Assembly (NCBI GenBank): GCA_046351595.1
Contig: JAXLYE010000006.1
Location: 310,001-374,000 of the forward strand
DNA length: 64,000 nt
Direction of reading: 5' to 3'
DNA from: JAXLYE01 sp046351595
GTDB taxonomy: Bacteria > Myxococcota_A > Polyangia > Palsa-1104 > JAEUJZ01
Shown: positions 24,650 through 33,831 of the stretch, piece after piece
Numbering within the stretch: the first letter of the stretch is position 1
Layout: each line of letters begins with the position of its first letter
The notes under the pieces: generated by a model
The model's database searches: none
Told to the model about the DNA's origin: nothing
What the model saw: only the letters and a program-made list of their open reading frames with translations
Program-made: the position numbers and the translations under genes

Positions 24650-26116
24650 CTAGTTGCGGAAGAAGACCAGGTTGAGGGTGAGGGTCTGCTGGGCGGTGCT
24701 GCGCGAGCCGGTGTCCAGCTTCTCGCCCATCATGTAGAGCGCGCGGATGTTGGGGTCGCGGTCGTAGCGTAAGCGCTCGGGATCGCTGCCCTGCTTGTAC
24801 GTCGTCGAGGTCGAGAGGATGCGGTAGGCGACCTCGACGTCGAAGCCGCGGATGATGCGCGCGCCGATCGAGCCGCCGGCGAACCAGCCGTTCGAGCTGT
24901 CGGCCTGGCCGTCGCGCAGGCCGGTGTTCTGGGTGCGGACCGCGTAGGGGATGTAGCCGCCCTCGGCGCGCAGGCCGAAGCCGGGCACGAAGCGCGACTG
25001 GAACTCGAGGACGCCACCGACGTGCGGGCCGTAGAAGATTTCCTGCGGCAGCGCGGCGTTGTTATTGAGCTCGGGGATGAAGGCGAAGAGCTCGAAGCCG
25101 GCCCGCGCGCGGATCGACAGGTCGAGGCGCTTGGGCAGCGCGAAGGCCGCGCCGATGCTGAAGGCCGCGTCCGCGTCGTGCGCGGTGGTCGAGACCTCCT
25201 GCCGCGGCGTGATCAGCGGCGCCGTCGAGCCGCCGTTGAGCGGGTACGGGTCGCGGTTGGGCAGGTTGATGACGATGGCGGTCGCGCCGGCGAAGCGGTA
25301 GCCGGCGTCGACACCGACACGGAACAGCTTGTAGCCGAAGGTGTAGCCGAGCCGCGCCTGCAGGCCGAGCGCGGGCAGCGTGCTGATCTTGTAGTTGAAC
25401 AGCTCGGGCGTGAGCCCGTTCGGCGTCGTCGTCGCGCTCATGCCCGAGTCGAGCAGCGCGGCGCCGCCGCCGATGCTCAGCCAGAACCCGCTGAGCGGCA
25501 GCTTCTCGGCGCGCGGCGCCGAGGCCTCACTCGGCTCGACCGGCTTGGCTGGCGTGACCGGCTCGGTGCGGGCCACGACCGGGGCCGGCTTCTCGACCGG
25601 GGCCGGCGGCGTCACCGGCTCGGGCGGCTTCGGCGGCGCGGTCACGACCGGCGTCGGCTCGGGCTTCTTCTCGGGCGGCTTCTCGACCGGGGTCGGCGGC
25701 GGGACGTCCTTGGTCGCCTCGGCCGGCTTGCTCGCCGTCGCGGTCGCCGACTGCGCCGGCAGCCCGTCGAGCAGGTCGGCGGCCACCCAGCCCTCGACCT
25801 TGCTCTTCTTGACCTTGGCCCACTTGCCGTCGGGCGAGCGCTCGACGAAGTCGAGCTTGTCCTTGCCGCGCAGCTTCTTGAGGACCTTGCCGTTGTCGCT
25901 CGGGTCCGCGCGCAGCTCGGTCTTGTCCTTGACGACGACCTTGGCAGCGGCAGCGGGAGCCTCGGCCGCGGCCTCCGCTTCATCCTTCTTCTTTCGCGCC
26001 TCTGCCGCTCCGGTCGGTACGACCGTGACGAGGACGAGCCCGAGCACACCCGTGCTCAAGCTGCTGACGGCGCGGCGCGCGAGCGCGGCCGCATTGCTCG
26101 CTCGAATCCCCAGCAT
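24650..26116 (-). CDS. SH3-domain, proline-rich, outer-membrane beta-barrel protein
   Basis: A 488-residue exported protein. An N-terminal signal sequence (about 15-38, ending near GAAEA) precedes an SH3b-like domain (about 58-115; TELRADPSDNGKVLKKLRG, VKKSKVEGWVAADLL). Then come about 90 residues of Pro/Val/Lys/Thr repeats (PVEKP, PVVTAP) likely spanning the periplasm, and a C-terminal half of alternating amphipathic strands (ARLGYTFGYKLFRVGVDAGYRF, GGSIGARIIRGFDVEVAYRI in parts) ending in LTLNLVFFRN with a terminal aromatic pair, as in beta-barrels. It is 10 bp downstream of the CX4CH lipoprotein gene and probably co-transcribed. Role unknown; SH3b could bind peptidoglycan. Confidence 0.78.
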   Translation of the reverse strand: MLGIRASNAAALARRAVSSLSTGVLGLVLVTVVPTGAAEARKKKDEAEAAAEAPAAAAKVVVKDKTELRADPSDNGKVLKKLRGKDKLDFVERSPDGKWAKVKKSKVEGWVAADLLDGLPAQSATATASKPAEATKDVPPPTPVEKPPEKKPEPTPVVTAPPKPPEPVTPPAPVEKPAPVVARTEPVTPAKPVEPSEASAPRAEKLPLSGFWLSIGGGAALLDSGMSATTTPNGLTPELFNYKISTLPALGLQARLGYTFGYKLFRVGVDAGYRFAGATAIVINLPNRDPYPLNGGSTAPLITPRQEVSTTAHDADAAFSIGAAFALPKRLDLSIRARAGFELFAFIPELNNNAALPQEIFYGPHVGGVLEFQSRFVPGFGLRAEGGYIPYAVRTQNTGLRDGQADSSNGWFAGGSIGARIIRGFDVEVAYRILSTSTTYKQGSDPERLRYDRDPNIRALYMMGEKLDTGSRSTAQQTLTLNLVFFRN

Positions 26117-26126
26117 TCGCTTCCCC

Positions 26127-26645
26127 CTACATATCCGAAGGCGTAGTCGGCACCGGCTCGAACTTTGCGCCGAGTCGGATCCAGGTGAGCCAGCGCTGGT
26201 AGACCGGGTCGTTGGTGTCGTTGAACGGCTTGAGGCCCGAGTGCATCGTCGTGCTGGTCTTCAAGGTCTTGAGGAGCAGCACGCTGCTGTCGGGTTTGGA
26301 GGTATCGACGCGAGCCTTGACCTCGCTGTAGTTGGCCTGCAGCGCGGTCATGTTGCTAAGCGCCCCGGACAGGAGCTTCATCACGCCCGGGGGGTTGGTG
26401 CCGCCGTGACAGCCGCTGGTATCACAGAGGTATCCGCTCTGCTGCAGGTCGCGCTGGATATCCACGAAGGAGACATAGCCCGGCATCGGACCGGTGTCCC
26501 CTCCCAGGTCCTGCGCGACCGAGAAGTCCAGCGGCGAGTTCAGCTGGCCGGGATTGTTGAGTTTGAGTTCGCCCTGGCAGGCTAGGAGCACGCCGAGTAA
26601 CGCGCCCCCTACTGCCCCAACGTGTAGATAAGAAACCTTGCCCAC
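26127..26645 (-). CDS. Lipoprotein with CX4CH motif, possible haem-binding
   Basis: A 172-residue lipoprotein: hydrophobic GGALLGVLLAC gives the lipobox. The mature part holds CDTSGCHGG, a CX4CH motif, then a pattern (NYSEVKARVDTSKPDSSVLL, HSGLKPF, YQRWLTWIRLGA, in parts) like the small c-type cytochrome-like domains seen in many myxobacterial and planctomycete lipoproteins. Ordinary cytochromes c use CX2CH; CX4CH haem sites are known, for example in cytochrome c3, so haem binding is possible but not certain. The start is GTG 26645, without a clear ribosome site. First gene of a two-gene operon with the SH3/beta-barrel protein. Confidence 0.72.
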   Translation of the reverse strand: MGKVSYLHVGAVGGALLGVLLACQGELKLNNPGQLNSPLDFSVAQDLGGDTGPMPGYVSFVDIQRDLQQSGYLCDTSGCHGGTNPPGVMKLLSGALSNMTALQANYSEVKARVDTSKPDSSVLLLKTLKTSTTMHSGLKPFNDTNDPVYQRWLTWIRLGAKFEPVPTTPSDM

Positions 26646-26749
26646 CCTGGCAGCGTATCAAATCTCATTCTCAACTTGGATGCCGGTCCGATTCGCCAGC
26701 GATATTCGAGACTTGACGGCGCAGCGAGTCTCGGTGCAGGGTCTATTGC

Positions 26750-27931
26750 ATGTCGGTCTGCTCAGCTTGGCCTTCCCTACGCGCACGACTTCGCGGGACC
26801 CCTCCGATCGGCTCCGATCGGAGCCGCAGCCTCGCCGTGCTCGGCGCCGCTGCCGTCGGTGCGGTGCTGTCGGGCTGCGCCGTGAGCCCGCCCGTGCAGC
26901 CCAACGGCCTGCCGCGGGTTTCGCGCTACACCAACAGCGCCCAGCTCGACTTCATGCTGAGCCGTTACCGGACCGTGGCCGAGCAGGCCGCATCGGGTAC
27001 CGCCTCACCGGCAGGCGATCTGCTGGAGGAGGCGTGCCTGGGCTGGGAGCGCGCGGTGTTCGACCTGCAGAGCGCACGCCGCTACCCCGGTCTGCTCCGT
27101 CTGTCGACGGAAACCGCCAACCTCGCCGAGGTCTTCCGCGAGCTGCCGCGGCTGGCCCAGCGCTCGCCGCGCCCCGAGGCGTGCGGGCCGATCTCCGCGC
27201 CCGCTGACGACGGCCGCGGTGGTCACGATTCAGCGGCTGTGCCCGCGGGCCGGCCGCCGGCCGCTGCCGATGCGACGGCCGCGCCTGCGGTCACGCCGAC
27301 CGGTGACCAGGCGCCCGGTCAGGCCGCCCAGGCCGCACCTGCCGTCGCCCAGGCCGAGGGCGGCGCGACCGCTTCGAGCCCGCCGACCGCCCAGGCGCAA
27401 TTGACGACACCGGCCCCCGTTCCGATGACATCGACACGCGCCGAGTCCAAGGCTGCCGCCGAGCGGCGCCAGCTCGAGCAGCTGCGCACGGCGCTGGGCA
27501 TGTCGATCGCCCCGCCGCAGCCCTTCGATGCGTTTGCCGATCCGACGGTGCCGCAGCCGGTCGGCGCGCCCGTTGACCTGGCGACGCTGCGGACCCTGGC
27601 CGACAGCGAGCTGCCGATCGTCCGGCTGCGCGCCCGCTTCCACCTGCTCGGGCTGTGCACGCTCGCCATCGAGGCCGCGGATCGCTTCGGGCAGCCTACG
27701 CCAGGCGGCGCGGGCGTGGCGGCTGGCAAGGTCGGGCCTACCGATGCCTCGATCTGCGGCGAGCTGCAGCCCGGTGACACGCTGCGACACGCGCAGCGCC
27801 GGCTGCTCGCCTCACTGCTCGGCGCGTGGCGGGTCAAGTACCCCGAACCCATGACGGATCTGGTGGTGGCACTGGCAAACTTTGCCTCTCGTGACAACCC
27901 TGTCGTCGATGGTCCCCGCGCTGCGCGGTAG
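26750..27931 (+). CDS. Predicted lipoprotein with low-complexity linker
   Basis: A 393-residue protein with a basic N-region, hydrophobic SLAVLGAAAVGAVLSGC and lipidated Cys43. Residues about 50-145 form one helical domain (YRTVAEQAASG, DLLEEACLGWERAVF), then about 90 residues rich in Ala/Pro/Gln/Thr, then a helical C-terminal domain (235-393) with RARFHLLGLCTLAIEAADRF and HAQRRLLASLLGAWRVKYPEP. I recognise no family. ATG 26750 is the first in frame; the signal would be somewhat long, so a later start is possible. It is divergent from the CX4CH lipoprotein gene with a 104-bp gap. Confidence 0.65.
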   Translation: MSVCSAWPSLRARLRGTPPIGSDRSRSLAVLGAAAVGAVLSGCAVSPPVQPNGLPRVSRYTNSAQLDFMLSRYRTVAEQAASGTASPAGDLLEEACLGWERAVFDLQSARRYPGLLRLSTETANLAEVFRELPRLAQRSPRPEACGPISAPADDGRGGHDSAAVPAGRPPAAADATAAPAVTPTGDQAPGQAAQAAPAVAQAEGGATASSPPTAQAQLTTPAPVPMTSTRAESKAAAERRQLEQLRTALGMSIAPPQPFDAFADPTVPQPVGAPVDLATLRTLADSELPIVRLRARFHLLGLCTLAIEAADRFGQPTPGGAGVAAGKVGPTDASICGELQPGDTLRHAQRRLLASLLGAWRVKYPEPMTDLVVALANFASRDNPVVDGPRAAR

Positions 27932-28028
27932 CACGTCCCGGTAGCGACCGGCGCTCGGCGGCCGTCCCGTTTTCACGATCCGGTTCACCCGAGGCCCGGC
28001 GCCCGCAGCAGCCCGAGCGACACACAGC

Positions 28029-28095
28029 CAGAACGGCGCCCAGAACGACGCCCAGAACGACGCCCAGAACGACGCCCGACGCCCAGAACGACGCA
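28029..28095. repeat. Tandem 12-bp repeats CAGAACGACGCC
   Basis: Five copies of CAGAACGACGCC (the first with one change, the last with two end changes) lie end to end at 28029-28076 and 28084-28095, with a 7-base partial unit between. They fill part of the 290-bp gap between a lipoprotein gene and the S1-domain gene. Contiguous units without spacers exclude a CRISPR. Confidence 0.8.
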
Positions 28096-28221
28096 ACACC
28101 GAAGCCCGAACACGAGCATGACGCTGCCGCGTCGCGGGAGTGGCTGGCCGGACCGACCCGTGGTACCTTGCCTTCCCGCTTAATCTGCACGACCGCACAG
28201 ACCGAAGGAGCCACTTCGAGC

Positions 28222-30234
28222 ATGCGTAAGCCCCCGCTCCGCAACTATCGGCAGAACCTTGGCTACCCCGAGACGCAGCACCGCTTCCCGAGCGTCGATC
28301 GAGGCGAGGTCGCGGAGGCCGCAATCGTCGCAGGCGAGGAGTCCTTCGCGGAGCTGTTCGAGGCGTCCCTCCGGTCTCCTCGCAAGGCCGTGGCCAAGCG
28401 GGACCCCGAGATGGGCGCGCTGGTGCAGGGCGAGATCGTCCAGATCGGCGCAGAGTTCGCGTTCCTCGACATCGGCGGCAAGGCCGAGGCCATGATCTCG
28501 CTGGACGAGCTGCGCGGCGAAGACGGCCAGCTCAGCGCGCGAGTCGGCGACAAGATCGAGGGCCACGTCGTCTCGGTCGCGGGCAAGGAGGGCGGCCTGG
28601 TGATCAGCGGCCGCCTGCAGCGCGGCGCCGGCCTCAGCGACCAGCTCCGCCAGGCGCACGAGCAGGGCACCCCGGTCCAGGGCCTGGTCACCGGCGCCAA
28701 CAAGGGCGGCCTCGATGTCGACCTCGGCGGCGTGCGCGCCTTCCTCCCGTCGTCGCAGATCGAGCTCCGCTACTGCCAGGATCCGTCCATCTACCTCGGC
28801 CGCGCGCTGACGCTGCGGGTGACGCGGCTGAACGAGGAGTCGCGCTCGGTCGTGGTGTCGCGGCGCGCGGTCCTCGAGGTCGAGCAGCGCGGCCTGTACG
28901 AGCAGAACCGCGCCCGCCTCGCGGTCGGCGCGCGCTTCAACGGCACCGTGGTTTCGACGCAGGAGCCGACGGCGCTGGTCGATCTCGGCGGCCTGGACGG
29001 CGCGCTGCCGATGCACGAGCTGCAGACCGCGGCCCGCAACGCCGGGCGCAGCGAGGACTCGATCAAGGTCGGCCAGCGCGTCGAGGTCGAGGTCCTGCGC
29101 CTCGACGAGGTGCCCGAGGGCTCGGACCACCTGCACCACAGCTTCCAGGGCAACCTGCGCATCACGCTGGCGCTCAAGGGCCTGCTCGCGGATCCGCTGG
29201 ACGAGGCGCTGCAGACCCTGGGCGAGCGCCAGCGCCTGACCGGCCGCGTCGTGCGCCTGGAGCCGTTCGGCGCGTTCGTCGAGCTCGCGCCCGGCGTCGA
29301 GGGGCTGGTGCACATCTCGGCCATGGCCGAGCGCCACATCACCCACCCGCGCGAGATCCTCAGCCTCGGCCAGGAGCTGCAGGTGACCGTGGTCAGCCTG
29401 GATCGCGAGCGGCGCCGCATCGGCCTGTCGCTGATCGAGGAGATCCGGGCCGCCCAGGCCGCGGTCGCGGCGACGCTGACGCTGGGCTCGCGGATGCGCG
29501 TGCGCGTCGAGCGCGTCGAGTCCAACGGCGTCATCGTGCGCGTGCTGGTGCCGAACGTCCTGGAGACCACGTTCCCGCGCGGCCTCATCCCGAACAACGA
29601 GCTCAACGTGCCGCGTGGCAGCGACCTCAAGAAGCTGTTCCCGACGGGGCGTGAGCTCGTGGCGGCGGTCCAGTCGGTCGACGGCGAGGGGCGGGTCCGC
29701 CTGTCGCTGCGCGCCGTGACCGAGCCCGAGGTCGCACCGGCCCCGGCCGTCGAGGTCGCGCCCGCCGCCAAGCCGGTCGAGCCGGCCGCGCCCGCGGCGA
29801 GCGCCGAGCCCGAGGTGGCACCGGCGGCCAAGCCCACCCGCGCCCGGGCCACGCGCAGCAAGAAGACCCCGGTCCCCGCCGAGGCCACGACCGCTGAGTC
29901 CGCGGCGTCGGCGCCGGTGAGTGCCGAGCCTGCCGAGGCGCCCGCCCCGGCCAAGAAGCCGGCAGCCAGGCGCAAGGCCCCCGCGGGCGAGGCCGCCGGT
30001 ACCGAGGCCGAGCCCGCGGCCAAGAAGAAGCCGAGCGCGCGCACGCCGGCCAAGGCGACCGCGACGCCCGCACCGCTCTCGCCCGAGGCCGCCGCTGTGG
30101 CGGATCGCCCGGCTGCGGCGGCGGCTCCCGTCGCGGCAGCGACCCCGGCGGCACGCAAGAAGCCTGCGGCCGAGGCAGCGCCGGAAGCGGCCGAGCCAGC
30201 CAAGGCCGGCCGTCGCGTACGCAAGAGCGCTTAG
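28222..30234 (+). CDS. Multi-S1-domain RNA-binding protein (RpsA-like paralogue)
   Basis: A 670-residue cytoplasmic protein with five S1/OB-fold units at about 70-135, 150-225, 240-320, 335-405 and 420-500; the fourth is most canonical (FGAFVELAPGVEGLVHIS). The tail (505-670) is low-complexity Ala/Pro/Glu with Lys/Arg clusters (AKKPAARRKAP, AKKKPSAR), likely disordered and able to bind nucleic acid. A true rpsA (52124-53878) is elsewhere in the window, so this is a second S1-rich protein, perhaps acting in translation or RNA turnover. ATG 28222 is chosen because AAGGAG lies 11 bases upstream and the conserved frame begins after it; the frame also opens 18 codons earlier. Confidence 0.85.
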   Translation: MRKPPLRNYRQNLGYPETQHRFPSVDRGEVAEAAIVAGEESFAELFEASLRSPRKAVAKRDPEMGALVQGEIVQIGAEFAFLDIGGKAEAMISLDELRGEDGQLSARVGDKIEGHVVSVAGKEGGLVISGRLQRGAGLSDQLRQAHEQGTPVQGLVTGANKGGLDVDLGGVRAFLPSSQIELRYCQDPSIYLGRALTLRVTRLNEESRSVVVSRRAVLEVEQRGLYEQNRARLAVGARFNGTVVSTQEPTALVDLGGLDGALPMHELQTAARNAGRSEDSIKVGQRVEVEVLRLDEVPEGSDHLHHSFQGNLRITLALKGLLADPLDEALQTLGERQRLTGRVVRLEPFGAFVELAPGVEGLVHISAMAERHITHPREILSLGQELQVTVVSLDRERRRIGLSLIEEIRAAQAAVAATLTLGSRMRVRVERVESNGVIVRVLVPNVLETTFPRGLIPNNELNVPRGSDLKKLFPTGRELVAAVQSVDGEGRVRLSLRAVTEPEVAPAPAVEVAPAAKPVEPAAPAASAEPEVAPAAKPTRARATRSKKTPVPAEATTAESAASAPVSAEPAEAPAPAKKPAARRKAPAGEAAGTEAEPAAKKKPSARTPAKATATPAPLSPEAAAVADRPAAAAAPVAAATPAARKKPAAEAAPEAAEPAKAGRRVRKSA

Positions 30235-30534
30235 CCGCTCCTCCCTCCCCTGCCCCGCTCCTCCCGCTCCCTCTCTCTTCTTCTTCTTTCTCTTCCTCGA
30301 TCGCTCCTTCCGGAGTCCTTTCGGTATTCTGGAACCGGGCGCGGTGTCCGTAGCGTAGCTGAGCTCCCGGAACCGCGGCGACTGAGTCCGCATGGCGCCT
30401 TTGTCAAGGCCTCCCGATCGCACCGCAGCGACGGGCGCAGGCCGCTACGCAGGCCCCTTGCGGCCCCCGAAACCCGGTCTTATTTGAGAGCCAAGGCGTT
30501 AGGAACGACGCCTGCGAAAGAGAGGGTGAGCGAC
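30235..30534. other. 300-bp gap with a polypyrimidine tract
   Basis: About 30238-30313 is almost pure C/T on the plus strand (runs of CTCCCTC, TTCTTCTTC), immediately after the S1 gene. The rest shows no gene. Near 30458, TTGCGG and TATTTG spaced about 17 bases could be a weak promoter for hsp20. No CIRCE element is present. Confidence 0.5.
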
Positions 30535-31038
30535 ATGGCGACCATCGTTCGGAATCCGCACCAGAGCGGCTCTTCTGCATTCCCTTCGCTGTTTCAGGAG
30601 TGGGATCCGTTTCGGGTCATGGATCAGCTGCTCCGTACGGAGTACGCGCCGGAGCGTCCGCAGCGTCGGGTCGACCTGACCTCGTTTGCACCGCACTTCG
30701 ACGTGAAGGAGGCGGCCGAGGGTTTTGTCTTCCGCGCCGACCTGCCGGGCGTCAAGGAGTCCGATCTGGACATCTCGGTCCACGGCAACCGGCTGACCAT
30801 CAGCGGCAAGCGCGACGTCGAGGACCGCAAGGAGAACGAGAGCTACTTCCTGCTCGAGCGCGCGCACGGCGGCTTCTCGCGCAGCTTCACGCTGCCCGAC
30901 ACCGCGGACATGGAGAAGGCCAAGGCCGACCTCAAGGACGGCGTGCTGACGGTCGTGCTGCCCAAGCGTGTCGAGGCGCAGCCGCGCAAGCTGGCGGTCA
31001 ACCTCGGCACCGCGACGGCCGCCGGCCCCGGCAAGTAG
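30535..31038 (+). CDS. Small heat-shock protein, Hsp20/alpha-crystallin family
   Basis: A 167-residue ATP-independent chaperone that holds unfolding proteins in the cytoplasm. The alpha-crystallin domain spans about 50-140: DVKEAAEGFVFRADLPGVK, LTISGKR, FSRSFTLPD, and the signature LKDGVLTVVLPKR. The N-terminal arm has FQEWDPFRVMDQLL, typical of the class. Length is normal. ATG 30535 follows AGAGGGTG; the frame is open 17 codons upstream but without conserved sequence. It appears to be transcribed alone. Confidence 0.93.
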   Translation: MATIVRNPHQSGSSAFPSLFQEWDPFRVMDQLLRTEYAPERPQRRVDLTSFAPHFDVKEAAEGFVFRADLPGVKESDLDISVHGNRLTISGKRDVEDRKENESYFLLERAHGGFSRSFTLPDTADMEKAKADLKDGVLTVVLPKRVEAQPRKLAVNLGTATAAGPGK

Positions 31039-31190
31039 CCCGCCAGGCCCCAAGCCGCCGAAAACGACCGGGAGCGGCCCAGGGCGGTGACGACCGCCGA
31101 CTCGGCCGTTTGTGGCTTGATAACCGGGCGCGGTTTGCGGCATCGTCCCGTCGTGGCGCTGCCCCTTCTCCGGCGCTGCTGACGTGACCG

Positions 31191-33761
31191 ATGCCGGCAT
31201 CCTCCGCACAGCCCGAACCCACTCGACCCAACGCCTTGCCGCTCGACCCGCCGCTGTTGACCCCGGCGATGAAGCAGCGCGAGCGCCTGCTGACGCTCTG
31301 CCTGCTGTCGCTGCTCTGCATCCTGTACCTGCCGTTCGCCGGCAGCTACGGGCTGTGGGATCCGTGGGAGACGCACTACGGCGAGGTCGGGCGCCAGATG
31401 GCGGCGCGCAACGACTGGATCTCGCTGTGGTGGCCGGGCTCGCCGCAGGACCCGGCGTCTGGCGTCTTCTTCTCGAAGCCGGTGCTGACGTTCTGGCTGA
31501 TGGCGCTGTCGCTCAAGGCCTTCGGCCTGGGCCACGACGGCGCGCAGTACGCCTACGAGATGACCGTCGGCTGGCGCGCGGAGTGGGCGCTGCGCCTGCC
31601 CTTCATCCTGCTTGGCATCGTCGGCATCTGGGCGACCTACTACCTGGTGCGGCGGATCGTGTCGCGGCGCGCGGCGCTGTGGTCGGCGCTGGTGCTGGCG
31701 ACGAGCACGCAGTGGGCGCTCATCACGCGGCAGGCCATGACCGACATGGCGTTCGTCGCGCCGATGACGCTGGCCGTGGTGTTCGCGGCGCTGGCGCTCC
31801 TGCCGCAGCGGCGCGACCCCGAGGATCCGGACTCACCGCTCGACGATCTGCGGGCGCCGCTGCCGCGTGCGCAGCGACGGATCGGGCCCTTTGAGATCTC
31901 GTGGCCCAAGGCGCCTGCGTTCTACCTGTTCCTGGCGCTGTACATCGGCGTCGTCGTCCCGCAGCTCACCGTCGACCGGATCCAGCTCCAGAGCTTCCCG
32001 ATCGTCGTCCTCGGCCGCACCTACCGCGTCTTCGGCGCGGTCGCGATCCTGCCGTTCGTGCTGCTGTTCCTGGGGACGCTGTGGTGGTGCAGCGAGGCGC
32101 GCAGCCGGCGCGCCATCTACCTGTGGATCGCCTACCTCATGGGCGCGCTGGCGACGCTGGCCAAGGGGCCCGCCGGCATCGGCCTGCCGATCATCTCGCT
32201 GGCGGTGTTCCTGCTGGTGACCGGGCGCCTCGGTGAGCTGCTCGGTGAGCGCCGCCCCGACGGTGCGCCGGCCTGGGCGCGGCGCCTGCCCGAGCCGCTG
32301 CGCGAGATCTTCGAGTACGAGGGCGGCCTGGAGCTTTTGCGCGGCGCCCTCTTGTTCTTCTGCGCGGCGGCGCCGTGGTTCGTGGCCATGCTGGCGCGCC
32401 ACGGCATGCCGTTCTGGAACGAGCTGATCGGCGACAACTACGTGCACCGCGCGCAGGGCCGGCACGGCGATCGCGGCACCTTCGAGTACTACCTGCGGCA
32501 GCTCGGCGCCGGCCTGTTCCCGTGGTCGGGAGTCGTCGCGGCGGCCGGGCTGCTGATCGCGCGCTGGCTGCGCCGCGGCGATGTGCGCACCGAGCCGCGC
32601 CGCCAGCTGGTGGCGCTGTGCGCGTGCTGGTTCTTCGTCGACTTCATCGTGGTGACGCTGGTCAACACCAAGTTCCACCACTACATCCTGCCGGCGCTGC
32701 CGCCGCTGGCGGTGCTCGCGGGGCTGCTGCTCGACGACATCACCGCCGGCGGCGAGCCCGACGCGGTGACCAGCGAGGGCCTGCTCGGCAGCCGGGCCGC
32801 GCTGCTGCTCGTCGGCCTGCCGGTGACGTTCCTGTCGGGGCGCGACCTGGCGGCGTTCCCGGCGCGCATCGGCTGGCTGTTCAACTACGACTACGTCAAC
32901 GTGCCCGGCACCGGGCGGCCGTGGCCGGTGACCGTGATCTACGGCACCCGCTACGAGTACGGCAGCCAGGTCCTGTGGTTCGTGCTTGCGGCGACGGTGG
33001 TGACCGCGCTCCTGGTCGCGCTCGTCCGCCGCGAGCCGGCACCGTCGCCGTCGCCGATTCAGGCCCCGCAGCCGGCGCCGCGCCCGGTGCTGTTGATCGT
33101 CACCGTCGTGAGCGCGATCGCGCTGGCGGTGCTGGCCGGCCGCATCGCGCCGTCGCCCGACGAGGTGGCCGCGTTTTCGACGTCGAAGCTGCCGCCCGAC
33201 AGCGTGCTGCCGCGCTTCATGCGCCTGGGCTTCCTCGCCCCCGCGGGCGCGGCGTCGCTGTGGCTGCTCGGCACGCTGATCTACTGGCGCAAGGTGCTGC
33301 GGCTGCCGTCGCTGCGCCGGGCCGGGGCGCTGGTGGCATCGGCGCTGCTCGGCGTGGTGTCGCTGACGTGGATCTGCTGGGTGCTCGATCGCTACCTGAT
33401 CGACATCTCGCCGCACTGGAGCCAGAAGCACGTGTTCGCGACGTACTACCGGCTGCGCCAGAGCGCCGACGAGCCCGTGGTCGCCTGGATGATGTACTGG
33501 CGCGGCGAGAACCTGTACACCAGCAACCAGATCTACGATCACCGCCTGCCGCCCGGCGAGAAGACGGTGTTTTTGGGCGATCGCAACACAGAGAAGCTGC
33601 AGGAGTACCTGCGCGCCCACCGCGGCCGCCACATCTTCTTCCTCATCGAGCGGCACCGGCTCGAGACGCTGCGCGGCGTGCTGCCGGCCGAGGCGCGCAG
33701 CTCGCTCGAGATCGTGGACGACAGCAACAACAAGGTCTACCTGGCGCGCGCGCAGCTGTAG
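31191..33761 (+). CDS. Family-39 (ArnT/PMT-like) membrane glycosyltransferase
   Basis: An 856-residue inner-membrane protein with at least eleven hydrophobic helices. The first periplasmic loop has GLWDPWETHYGEVGRQM, where the Asp-Glu pair matches the catalytic loop of GT39 enzymes that use polyprenyl-phosphate sugars, and FFSKPVLTFWLMALS follows. FLTPWF-like APWFVAMLARHG and TKFHHYILPALPPLAVL are also typical. The C-terminal periplasmic part (about 740-856) includes VAWMMYWRGENLYTSNQ. It probably moves a sugar to lipid A, another lipid or a protein; the acceptor cannot be told. The start is ATG 31191; ATG 31269 just before the first helix is equally possible, as neither has a clear ribosome site. 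Confidence 0.85.
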   Translation: MPASSAQPEPTRPNALPLDPPLLTPAMKQRERLLTLCLLSLLCILYLPFAGSYGLWDPWETHYGEVGRQMAARNDWISLWWPGSPQDPASGVFFSKPVLTFWLMALSLKAFGLGHDGAQYAYEMTVGWRAEWALRLPFILLGIVGIWATYYLVRRIVSRRAALWSALVLATSTQWALITRQAMTDMAFVAPMTLAVVFAALALLPQRRDPEDPDSPLDDLRAPLPRAQRRIGPFEISWPKAPAFYLFLALYIGVVVPQLTVDRIQLQSFPIVVLGRTYRVFGAVAILPFVLLFLGTLWWCSEARSRRAIYLWIAYLMGALATLAKGPAGIGLPIISLAVFLLVTGRLGELLGERRPDGAPAWARRLPEPLREIFEYEGGLELLRGALLFFCAAAPWFVAMLARHGMPFWNELIGDNYVHRAQGRHGDRGTFEYYLRQLGAGLFPWSGVVAAAGLLIARWLRRGDVRTEPRRQLVALCACWFFVDFIVVTLVNTKFHHYILPALPPLAVLAGLLLDDITAGGEPDAVTSEGLLGSRAALLLVGLPVTFLSGRDLAAFPARIGWLFNYDYVNVPGTGRPWPVTVIYGTRYEYGSQVLWFVLAATVVTALLVALVRREPAPSPSPIQAPQPAPRPVLLIVTVVSAIALAVLAGRIAPSPDEVAAFSTSKLPPDSVLPRFMRLGFLAPAGAASLWLLGTLIYWRKVLRLPSLRRAGALVASALLGVVSLTWICWVLDRYLIDISPHWSQKHVFATYYRLRQSADEPVVAWMMYWRGENLYTSNQIYDHRLPPGEKTVFLGDRNTEKLQEYLRAHRGRHIFFLIERHRLETLRGVLPAEARSSLEIVDDSNNKVYLARAQL

Positions 33762-33831
33762 CGCGGCGAGGGCTTCTGGCTGTCGCCCGCCTCGTCTTGC
33801 CCCCCTCTTTTCGCTAGACTTCGTCGAGCCA

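Noticed and set aside
28029..28095. Possible CRISPR array
   Set aside because: Units are 12 bp and contiguous, without unique spacers.
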